The notes under the pieces are model-generated. The model did not search any database and was not told where the DNA came from. It worked only from the letters and a program-made list of their open reading frames with translations. This document shows, in pieces, positions 1 through 5,260 of a stretch of DNA of 5,547 nucleotides; position 1 is the stretch's first letter, and the number at the start of each line of letters is the position of its first letter. Source of the stretch: Muribaculaceae bacterium (GTDB lineage Bacteria; Bacteroidota; Bacteroidia; Bacteroidales; Muribaculaceae); NCBI GenBank assembly GCA_029060585.1, contig JAIDTS010000093.1, forward strand, positions 1 through 5,547, written 5' to 3'. The translations under genes and the position numbers were made by a program.

Positions 1-82
1 TGTCGATATACACACATTTACCCTCTCGCAACGACCTGAAATCCTGGTCGCCGATTGCGTATTTCACCTTCGTCTCTTCCAT
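1..82 (-). CDS. AAA-ATPase-like / PD-(D/E)XK family protein, N-terminal fragment
   Basis: Only the first 27 codons are present; the gene runs off the left edge. Read on the minus strand from the ATG at 82-80, the protein begins MEETKVKYAIGDQDF and continues with RSLREG, then VYID. The arrangement of a short lysine-rich start, an (A/P)IGxQDFxxLRE segment and then YVYVDKT is the characteristic N-terminus of the abundant Bacteroidetes proteins with an AAA-ATPase-like domain (PF09820) and a C-terminal PD-(D/E)XK nuclease-like domain (DUF1703). Those proteins are usually around 500-600 residues long and their role is poorly established. The Walker motifs that would confirm the family lie outside the window. 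The gene is divergent from the lipoprotein gene and has its own promoter at 99-130. The family assignment is recognition from a short N-terminal signature; the start codon is well supported by the promoter. Confidence 0.75.
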   Translation of the reverse strand, partial: MEETKVKYAIGDQDFRSLREGKCVYID

Positions 83-98
83 AACTCACAATTTTCTG

Positions 99-130
99 CA
101 AAGATAACGATTTTATATCGGTTGTGCAAT
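99..130 (-). promoter_or_regulatory. Promoter of the AAA-ATPase-like gene
   Basis: On the minus strand, ATTG (130-127) lies 20 nt before TATCTTTG (106-99). The second element matches the Bacteroidetes -7 consensus TAnnTTTG exactly and is followed by C; the first differs from the -33 consensus TTTG at one base. Transcription should start around 90-93, giving a leader of about 10 nt before the ATG at 82. This short leader is why the start at 82 was chosen. Confidence 0.75.
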
Positions 131-191
131 TAATTTATCAAGAATACAGGTACTAAGTAACATATAGGGAAGTGCTGAAAACACTCGAATT

Positions 192-226
192 GTGCGGAAA
201 AGGGGTGCGGAAATTCATTTCCGCAC
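192..226. promoter_or_regulatory. Three-half-site operator-like element, copy 1
   Basis: The half-site GTGCGGAAA occurs directly at 192-200 and 205-213 and inverted (TTTCCGCAC) at 218-226, so the starts are exactly 13 bp apart. The second and third half-sites form a perfect palindrome arm pair around TTCA. The element lies 8 nt upstream of the -33 box of the plus-strand promoter at 235-265 and 31 nt before its -7 box. A closely similar element is present at 3032-3065 at the same distance from another promoter. No plus-strand gene ends upstream here, so a terminator role does not explain this copy. The likely role is binding of a transcription factor that acts on the lipoprotein promoter; it could also affect the divergent gene, whose -33 box is about 60 bp away. 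Confidence 0.7.
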
Positions 227-234
227 TATTTTTA

Positions 235-265
235 TTTGGATATACAATACATATTTATAATTTTG
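235..265 (+). promoter_or_regulatory. Promoter of the lipoprotein gene
   Basis: TTTG (235-238), a 19-nt spacer and TAATTTTG (258-265, followed by C) match the Bacteroidetes -33/-7 consensus at every fixed position. Transcription should begin near 271-274, leaving a leader of about 160 nt before the ATG at 435. The operator-like element ends just upstream of the -33 box, a position usual for an activator site. No better promoter was seen closer to the gene. Confidence 0.75.
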
Positions 266-266
266 C

Positions 267-434
267 TCAGTGGAATTTCAACAAGGTCTCTACAAAAGTG
301 TGATGAAGATCCAATATAACATAGAATACCTTCAAGTTTGATTCCTGCTCAATCGTAGACAATAAACTTAGAAGATAATTGATAGGGGTTCTTCTACCTC
401 CTACCTGTAATATGGATCAAAGAATTGATTATTT
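267..434 (+). other. Long untranslated leader of the lipoprotein gene
   Basis: If transcription starts just after the promoter at 235-265, this stretch is the 5' leader. It is much longer than the leaders inferred for the other three genes here (about 10-30 nt). It contains two 12-codon frames with ATG starts (303-341 and 412-450; the second overlaps the lipoprotein start out of frame) and a pyrimidine-rich run, CTACCTCCTACC, at 394-405. On the opposite strand it holds a stop-to-stop open frame of 49 codons (267-416) with no ATG. No known riboswitch or attenuator was recognised. Confidence 0.4.
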
Positions 435-1013
435 ATGCTCAAAAAATTAACACTCATCTCGATATTGATAGCATTGGTCTTGGCTTCATGCAATTTCAAA
501 AGGATCAAGCCTTCAGATACGATGGATTCAAAGAAATACTCTTTGGTCCAAGTACGTGAGCTATCTGTAATTTCAGATGGGGTTACGGTCTATTATTATC
601 AAAGCGGCAGCACATGTGCGATTGTGGAAGGTCCCACGAATATGGTCGAAGCCCTCAATCTAAGAACAAATAACAAAGGTCGTCTAAATATTGAGTTAAA
701 GAGTTCGTTTGATCTTACCTCAGATTCCATTAAAGTAATAATCAGGCTGTTTTCTCCTCAGTTAAATAGCATAGAGGTTATGAATAAAGCCTCCGTAATA
801 ATTCCCGATCCTGTCGAATTCAAGAGCAGTCTATATGTTAATGCTTTTTCAGAAGGAATAATCCATTTTGACGACTTTAAAGCCGAGAATCTGTACGTCT
901 CGGCTTATCAAAACTCCATAATAACATTTGAAGACATAAAAGTTTCTAATTTGGAGGTGCGCTCCTATACGGGGGCGACAGTAAAAAGCGGAGACAATAT
1001 TATAAGTCAATAA
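435..1013 (+). CDS. Beta-helix lipoprotein, DUF2807/GIN-like
   Basis: This 192-residue protein carries a lipoprotein signal: Lys3-Lys4, a hydrophobic run, and a lipobox ending L-A-S-C with Cys19 as the predicted acylated residue. The residues after Cys19 (NFKRIKP) are basic, so the acidic surface-export signal described for some Bacteroidetes lipoproteins is absent and a periplasm-facing location is likelier. Residues 41-110 have the alternating-strand pattern of the head-GIN/DUF2807 family (VISDGVTVYYYQSG, then a GPTN turn and GRLNIEL). From residue 113 the protein becomes four tandem 20-residue units (113-132, 133-152, 153-172, 173-192), each beginning (I/L)xVxxx, as expected for rungs of a right-handed parallel beta-helix; the last unit ends at the C-terminus. 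DUF2807 proteins are typically somewhat longer, and their function is not established. No catalytic motif is visible. Family assignment is moderate; lipoprotein status is strong. It is probably controlled by the operator-like element at 192-226. Confidence 0.8.
   Translation: MLKKLTLISILIALVLASCNFKRIKPSDTMDSKKYSLVQVRELSVISDGVTVYYYQSGSTCAIVEGPTNMVEALNLRTNNKGRLNIELKSSFDLTSDSIKVIIRLFSPQLNSIEVMNKASVIIPDPVEFKSSLYVNAFSEGIIHFDDFKAENLYVSAYQNSIITFEDIKVSNLEVRSYTGATVKSGDNIISQ
771..1010 (+). repeat. Four 20-residue protein repeats (beta-helix rungs)
   Basis: Residues 113-192 of the lipoprotein split into four units of exactly 20 residues, starting IEVMNKASVI, LYVNAFSEGI, LYVSAYQNSI and LEVRSYTGAT. Shared features are a hydrophobic residue at position 1, Val at 3, an aromatic residue at 6 in the last three units, and beta-branched or hydrophobic residues around 9-12. 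The DNA has diverged, so this is a structural repeat rather than a recent duplication. Confidence 0.7.
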
Positions 1014-1120
1014 TCCCTCTTTCCTGAAATCTTAAAATGTAAAGATTTAGATGCATAATTCAACATGATTCCATGCAATTATTACTACATCTTCTGATAT
1101 AAATGCTGAGGGGGATGGAA

Positions 1121-1151
1121 TTTGACGATTATATTTTTTTTAGTAATTTTG
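1121..1151 (+). promoter_or_regulatory. Promoter of the TPR/HTH regulator
   Basis: TTTG (1121-1124), a 19-nt spacer and TAATTTTG (1144-1151, followed by C) match the Bacteroidetes consensus at all fixed positions. Transcription should begin about 1157-1160, roughly 25 nt before the ATG at 1184. No GTGCGGAAA half-site is present upstream, unlike the promoters at 235-265 and 3073-3104. The site lies downstream of the alternative ATG at 1103, which decides the start of the following gene. Confidence 0.75.
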
Positions 1152-1183
1152 CACTCGAATTTAGTAATGAAGTTAATTTACTG

Positions 1184-2992
1184 ATGAAATCTCAGATTTG
1201 GCTTATCTTCATCCTGTTTCTTTCGGTGATAGGTTGCAAGTCGGATACACCGGAGGATACCCGTCTTCTTGACATAGCCGAGAAAGTGTCGGATTTCCCC
1301 AAGGAGATGCTGGCTCAGCTCGACAGCATCGATCTCGGCACTCTGAAGGAAGGCGACAGGTATTTACATGCTCTTTTGTGTGTAAAAGCTCAGGATAAGG
1401 CTTATGTGAGACATAAGTCCGACAGCGTCATACTTAAAGTGATAGACTATTATTCCAGACATAAGGGAAGCGGACGCTATCCGGAGGCTCTGTATTACGG
1501 AGGCCGAGTATACAGTGACATCGGCGATGCTCCGAGTGCGCTCTGTTATTTTCAAGATGCGCTTGACATTGTTTCGGAAGATGCTGATATTGATCTCTAC
1601 GGCAGGATTCTTAGCCAGATAGGTTTTCTGTTGAATTCATTAAGGCTTTACAGAGAGTCTGATGCTTATATCCAAGAAACAATCAGGTTACTCAAGCAAA
1701 AATCTGATGATATAGATTCCATTATCCTGATGCGACAAATTCAGCTTTCAGGTGCGATAAATTTGCATGCTGAGAATTATGAAAAGGCAGACTCCTGTTT
1801 TCACGAGGCCAGAAGAATCGGTCGACAGATATTACACAAAGATACGACTATTCATGATATGTATCTCGCAGGAATAGAGTTATATAGAAGCGATGTCAAT
1901 AAAGCTTTGAAAATTATTCGTAGGGTAATTGGATGTAACCCCACTGAAAGACTCGATATCATACGGGCGTATGCGTCAAAGATATATTTTGAAGCCGGAA
2001 TTTTTGACACCGCACATATCTATGCAGTCAAGCTAATACGTTGTGATAATAATGATTACCGAAAAATAGGCTACAGCATACTTCTTCATCCTGCACTTAG
2101 GAAATATTCAGATCCGGATTCACTGATGTCATATGCACTTGAGTATGGAGATGTTCTTGATGAGTATTTAAACAGACATGACGCTCAACAAGTGGTTATG
2201 CAGACCTCTCTCTACAATTATCAGATACATGAGCGTGAACGGATGAAAGCGGAGGAAGCCAAGAGAAATTATATGTATTTGGCTGGTATATCCCTTATTA
2301 TGATTTTGGTGCTAATTGCCGCCCTACTGTATGTTCGCATTAGAAGCATACGTACTATTCTTCAATATCGAAAGGCACTTGATGACCTAACGCATTTAAG
2401 GGAGACCCTTGATACAGAAAGCAATAACCGTCCGGATGAGAGCATAAGAAATAATGAAAAATCCGCTCAAAACAAAATAAAGAAGGGCATGTATTCTCAG
2501 TATTCAGGGAAGAAGACGCTTGGATGTAAAGAACCCCAATGGAATGAACCTTCTAAGGCAAAGAACGAAAAAAATGCATTGCGAGAATGTCTCAAGGAGG
2601 AATTGCTTGGATTGCAGAAAGCTGGAATTGCTAAAAAGGGTGATGCTAAGGATATTCTGGGATTATCAATATATGAGCGATTGAAATTATATATAGAAGG
2701 AAATAAGTGTATTCCGGAAACCAATGATATCTGGCAAGAGGTAGAAGGTGTAGTTAAAGGACTCTCTCCGGAATTTAAGAAAAGACTCTATCTTTTGACG
2801 GGTAGCCGTCTTAAGGAGGATGCATACCGTATGGCGTTGCTTATACGATGCGGATTAAAACCAACGGAAGTTGCCATATTGTTGGGTCGGAGTAAGGGTG
2901 CCCTGTCGTCTCGTCGAGGTTACATATGTGAAATGATTTTTGGAGAGAAATTAGGAGTTAAGGTGATGGACGATATTATACGGTTACTGTAG
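1184..2992 (+). CDS. Membrane-spanning TPR regulator with C-terminal HTH
   Basis: Start 1184 gives 602 residues. The frame is open from an ATG at 1103, but that adds 27 residues before the signal peptide and would start upstream of the promoter at 1121-1151. The N-terminus MKSQIW plus a hydrophobic run ending SVIGC is a lipoprotein signal (Cys18). Residues about 25-360 are helical with TPR-like units: one clear at 101-130 (ALYYGGRVYSDIGD), others at about 138-171 and 181-213. A transmembrane helix spans about 363-384, followed by arginines, a short coiled-coil-like stretch (about 384-414) and a polar linker. The last ~55 residues hold an HTH of LuxR/sigma-region-4 type, with GLKPTEVAILLGRSKGALSS near 557-576. 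The expected topology is TPR domain in the periplasm, HTH in the cytoplasm: a one-piece signal-transducing regulator, common in Bacteroidetes but mostly of unknown ligand. It lies between two promoters that share an operator-like element and is the obvious candidate to bind it; that link is inferred. Confidence 0.85.
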   Translation: MKSQIWLIFILFLSVIGCKSDTPEDTRLLDIAEKVSDFPKEMLAQLDSIDLGTLKEGDRYLHALLCVKAQDKAYVRHKSDSVILKVIDYYSRHKGSGRYPEALYYGGRVYSDIGDAPSALCYFQDALDIVSEDADIDLYGRILSQIGFLLNSLRLYRESDAYIQETIRLLKQKSDDIDSIILMRQIQLSGAINLHAENYEKADSCFHEARRIGRQILHKDTTIHDMYLAGIELYRSDVNKALKIIRRVIGCNPTERLDIIRAYASKIYFEAGIFDTAHIYAVKLIRCDNNDYRKIGYSILLHPALRKYSDPDSLMSYALEYGDVLDEYLNRHDAQQVVMQTSLYNYQIHERERMKAEEAKRNYMYLAGISLIMILVLIAALLYVRIRSIRTILQYRKALDDLTHLRETLDTESNNRPDESIRNNEKSAQNKIKKGMYSQYSGKKTLGCKEPQWNEPSKAKNEKNALRECLKEELLGLQKAGIAKKGDAKDILGLSIYERLKLYIEGNKCIPETNDIWQEVEGVVKGLSPEFKKRLYLLTGSRLKEDAYRMALLIRCGLKPTEVAILLGRSKGALSSRRGYICEMIFGEKLGVKVMDDIIRLL

Positions 2993-3031
2993 TATAGAGA
3001 TACGTTATTTTGTATGGAAAAATAATTTTTT

Positions 3032-3065
3032 GTGCGGAAATGAGTGCGAAATTCCATTTCCGCAC
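3032..3065. promoter_or_regulatory. Three-half-site operator-like element, copy 2
   Basis: GTGCGGAAA (3032-3040), a one-base-shorter direct copy GTGCGAAA (3044-3051) and the inverted half-site TTTCCGCAC (3057-3065) repeat the arrangement at 192-226. The last half-site ends 7 nt before the -33 box and 31 nt before the -7 box of the promoter at 3073-3104; in copy 1 the distance to the -7 box is also 31 nt. Similarity to copy 1 stops at the element edges, apart from T-rich sequence after it. This points to a selected binding site rather than a copied stretch of DNA. Confidence 0.7.
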
Positions 3066-3075
3066 CATTTTTTTT
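3032..3075 (+). terminator. Possible intrinsic terminator of the regulator gene
   Basis: GTGCGGAAAT (3032-3041) can pair perfectly with ATTTCCGCAC (3056-3065), giving a 10-bp stem with a 14-nt loop, followed after CA by eight T residues (3068-3075). This has the form of a rho-independent terminator about 40 nt after the regulator stop. It occupies the same bases as operator copy 2, and the T-run overlaps the -33 box of the next gene. It may therefore be a true terminator, an operator that resembles one, or both. Confidence 0.5.
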
Positions 3076-3104
3076 GCTGAATTCATTGCTGTTGCCTAAT
3101 TTAG
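3073..3104 (+). promoter_or_regulatory. Promoter of the outer-membrane barrel gene
   Basis: TTTG (3073-3076), a 20-nt spacer and TAATTTAG (3097-3104, followed by C) match the Bacteroidetes consensus except for one base (A for T) in the -7 box. Transcription should start about 3110-3113, some 17 nt before the ATG at 3129. A -7 box weaker than those of the other promoters, with an operator directly upstream of -33, fits dependence on an activator. Confidence 0.65.
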
Positions 3105-3128
3105 CGCAAAAACTGGATTTCCTTAAAA

Positions 3129-5207
3129 ATGAATACAAGAAAGATTGACATGACAAGATTCTTGCTTCTTTTATTGTCTTTATCCATGACATTTATCGTC
3201 AGGGGAGTCTCCGCGGATAGTATATCTGCATTGGAACTCCAGGAATTGACTGTGGAGGGGGATCGAATCCTACATATGGACGGTCACGAGATTCTACTAC
3301 TTGACAGCAGAAACCGCAACTTCGGTACTAACGCTCTCGATGCAGTGTCATCGCTGCCTCGGTTCATCACGACGCTCAATGGAACTGAGCTGACATCGTG
3401 GAATCACTCGGCGGTCTTTATCCTCATTAACGGAGTTCCTTCGACTGCTATTGATCTCCGCTCTTATAAAGGATCTGACATAAAGAAAGTGGAATACTAT
3501 TCTTCTCCCCCATCGCAATACATGGGATTTACGGATGGCCCTCTGGTCAATGTAGTCATTAAGAAAAGGCACGACAGACTGTATTCAGGTTACCTAAACG
3601 CGCTGAACTCCGTGACGACAGGTTACGGCACTGACCAGATTGACCTTTCTTATTCTGACTCGCTCAATCAGGTTAAGGCGGGCTATCTCCTTGATTACCG
3701 AGATATTGGAAATATCTTCCAGCGTTCTGAATATGAGTTCCTTCCTGCATGGGCATCAAGATACGACAACATAAAGAGATACAAAGGAGCTTACCACTCC
3801 ATATATGGGAGCTACCAGCACTACAGAACGAGCCATCTGTTTAACGTCAGACTAAAATTCTTGGCACGGCCGGATAAACAAACGTCATCTGGAGAAATCA
3901 CAGCCATGTATGGAGACGCGGAGGTCCACGGCATCGACAGCACCCTGCTGCGCACCGATTCGAAATCACTTTCTCTCGATATCTACTACAGCCATTTCCT
4001 TAGAAATGGTTCAGTGCTCGCGGTAAATGTAGTAAATACAATCGGCAGAGGCCTTTCACAATCGGTGGTGTCCTCACCCGATGCGATAACTGTTGGCTCG
4101 AGGACTGACAATCGCTCTTATTCGCTTGTGGCCAATGCATTCTACTCTTCAAAGGCATTGGGCTGGAATTATGTGTTTGGGTCAAAATATGAATACCAAT
4201 CCCTCAGTCAGGAATATTCAGACACTCGAGACCGTCGCTACTCCCACCGCGAGTTCCTAAGCCTGGGCTTGAGCCGGACTTTTGGCGACTGGAATATAGT
4301 GCCTTCGGTCGGCCTCAATGTCCTTGCCAGGTCAGAGTGCAGCGAAGCGAAGACATATGTGCTTCCGTACTTGCGGATGTATGCTGACTGGTGGCCTGAG
4401 GGGAGTCTTAGGGGCTTCTCCACGCAGCTGACTCTCCTCTCGCGTCATTCCGCCCCGTCCCTCGGCATGCTGACAGACTCTTACATCTACAAGGACTATC
4501 ATTTTCTGGCAGTTGGAAATCCTGACCTGAGGAACTACATGGAGAATTCCGCTAAACTTGCCGTATGCTATTTCGTACCCGGGAAGCGAGACCAGATTAC
4601 CCTTATGGGGCAGACCGTATATATGAAGGATCCGATAGCTTCCACACTGGCCGTGGCAGACGGCATCGCGTATCTTCAGCCATCGAACCTTCACAATTCA
4701 TTCCGGCATCGTATTGACCTTAACGTGGCATGGTATCCATGGCGATGGATAGAGGTGTCGCCGTATGTGGAGTATTACATACACAGATACGATGCGTCGT
4801 CTCATGTAAGGGAATCTTACCTCCGTTATGGGGGAACAGTCACCGCGACTGCCGGACAATTCACCTTCATACTCGCGGCCAACTCGCCGACAAGGGATTT
4901 CGACGGTGACCTGACGATAGACGGAAGCGCCCAGTACGCGGCTATAGTCCAGTACAAGCACGGCGACTGGTCGGTGGGAGCTGAGTATCACTATTCGGGG
5001 CACAACAACCGCAGTTACGGAGATGCCGGAAGATTCAATATGATCGAAGAAAGCGATTGGCGCCCGTTGCAAACTATGGTGCATCTGACCGCGACATACT
5101 CCTTCTCGGTGGGTAGAGCACGTCGTCACGGTTCAAGGATGCTCAATGAGACAGGCGAGCTCGACAATGGCCTGAACATTTACAACACCCCTGTAAAACC
5201 TAAATGA
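3129..5207 (+). CDS. TonB-plug outer-membrane beta-barrel protein
   Basis: This 692-residue protein has a signal peptide (residues 1-29, hydrophobic core FLLLLLSLSMTFIV, likely cleavage after VSA). A TonB-dependent-receptor plug follows at about 36-147: LQELTVEGDR corresponds to the usual LxEVxVTA opening, then ALDAVSSLPRF, a VFILINGVPS segment, DIKKVEYYSSPPSQY and the closing VNVVIKKR. The remaining ~530 residues alternate short aromatic-rich strands and polar loops, as in the Bacteroidetes barrel family often called OMP_b-brl_3. The last strand, HLTATYSFSVG, is followed by a basic polar tail of about 35 residues, a pattern seen in this family. The N-terminal carboxypeptidase-regulatory-like domain common in relatives is absent, and no SusD-like partner is nearby, so the substrate cannot be named. 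A start at 3150 (Met8) would also leave a good signal peptide; 3129 is preferred for its A-rich upstream context. It has its own promoter and operator-like element. Confidence 0.85.
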   Translation: MNTRKIDMTRFLLLLLSLSMTFIVRGVSADSISALELQELTVEGDRILHMDGHEILLLDSRNRNFGTNALDAVSSLPRFITTLNGTELTSWNHSAVFILINGVPSTAIDLRSYKGSDIKKVEYYSSPPSQYMGFTDGPLVNVVIKKRHDRLYSGYLNALNSVTTGYGTDQIDLSYSDSLNQVKAGYLLDYRDIGNIFQRSEYEFLPAWASRYDNIKRYKGAYHSIYGSYQHYRTSHLFNVRLKFLARPDKQTSSGEITAMYGDAEVHGIDSTLLRTDSKSLSLDIYYSHFLRNGSVLAVNVVNTIGRGLSQSVVSSPDAITVGSRTDNRSYSLVANAFYSSKALGWNYVFGSKYEYQSLSQEYSDTRDRRYSHREFLSLGLSRTFGDWNIVPSVGLNVLARSECSEAKTYVLPYLRMYADWWPEGSLRGFSTQLTLLSRHSAPSLGMLTDSYIYKDYHFLAVGNPDLRNYMENSAKLAVCYFVPGKRDQITLMGQTVYMKDPIASTLAVADGIAYLQPSNLHNSFRHRIDLNVAWYPWRWIEVSPYVEYYIHRYDASSHVRESYLRYGGTVTATAGQFTFILAANSPTRDFDGDLTIDGSAQYAAIVQYKHGDWSVGAEYHYSGHNNRSYGDAGRFNMIEESDWRPLQTMVHLTATYSFSVGRARRHGSRMLNETGELDNGLNIYNTPVKPK

Positions 5208-5225
5208 GACCCTCGCACTGGGTCT
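5207..5225. terminator. Weak hairpin after the barrel gene
   Basis: AGACCC (5207-5212) can pair with GGGTCT (5220-5225) around a 7-nt loop, starting at the last base of the barrel gene's stop codon. No T-run follows on either strand, so termination here is only possible. It lies in the 53-bp gap between two convergent genes, where a terminator is expected. Confidence 0.25.
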
Positions 5226-5260
5226 TGAAATCCTACTGTCCAATATTATCCACTATCGGG

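Noticed and set aside
303..341. 12-codon frame beginning MKIQYN as a leader peptide
   Set aside because: It has no ribosome-binding context, no tandem regulatory codons and no overlap with the next gene, so nothing distinguishes it from chance.
1027..1048. Hairpin AAATCTT / AAGATTT after the lipoprotein gene as a terminator
   Set aside because: The 7-bp stem is almost all A-T and no T-run follows it; such pairing is expected by chance in A+T-rich DNA.
1103..1183. N-terminal extension of the regulator from the ATG at 1103
   Set aside because: A well-matched promoter lies inside it at 1121-1151 and the extension would precede a complete lipoprotein signal peptide that starts at 1184.
192..3065. 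The two GTGCGGAAA elements as ends of a mobile element carrying the lipoprotein and regulator
   Set aside because: The copies are in direct orientation, no transposase or integrase is between them, no target duplication was seen, and both hold the same spacing to a promoter, which an element end would not need.
4332..5129. Long minus-strand open frames (4332-4694 and 4698-5129) opposite the barrel gene
   Set aside because: They lie wholly antisense to a clear coding gene, have compositions typical of reverse-strand reading (Arg-, His- and Ser-rich) and show no recognisable domain or promoter.
435..5207. A single lipoprotein-regulator-barrel operon
   Set aside because: Each gene has its own well-matched promoter, and the gap before the barrel gene holds a terminator-like hairpin. 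Co-regulation through the operator is more likely than one transcript, though read-through cannot be excluded.
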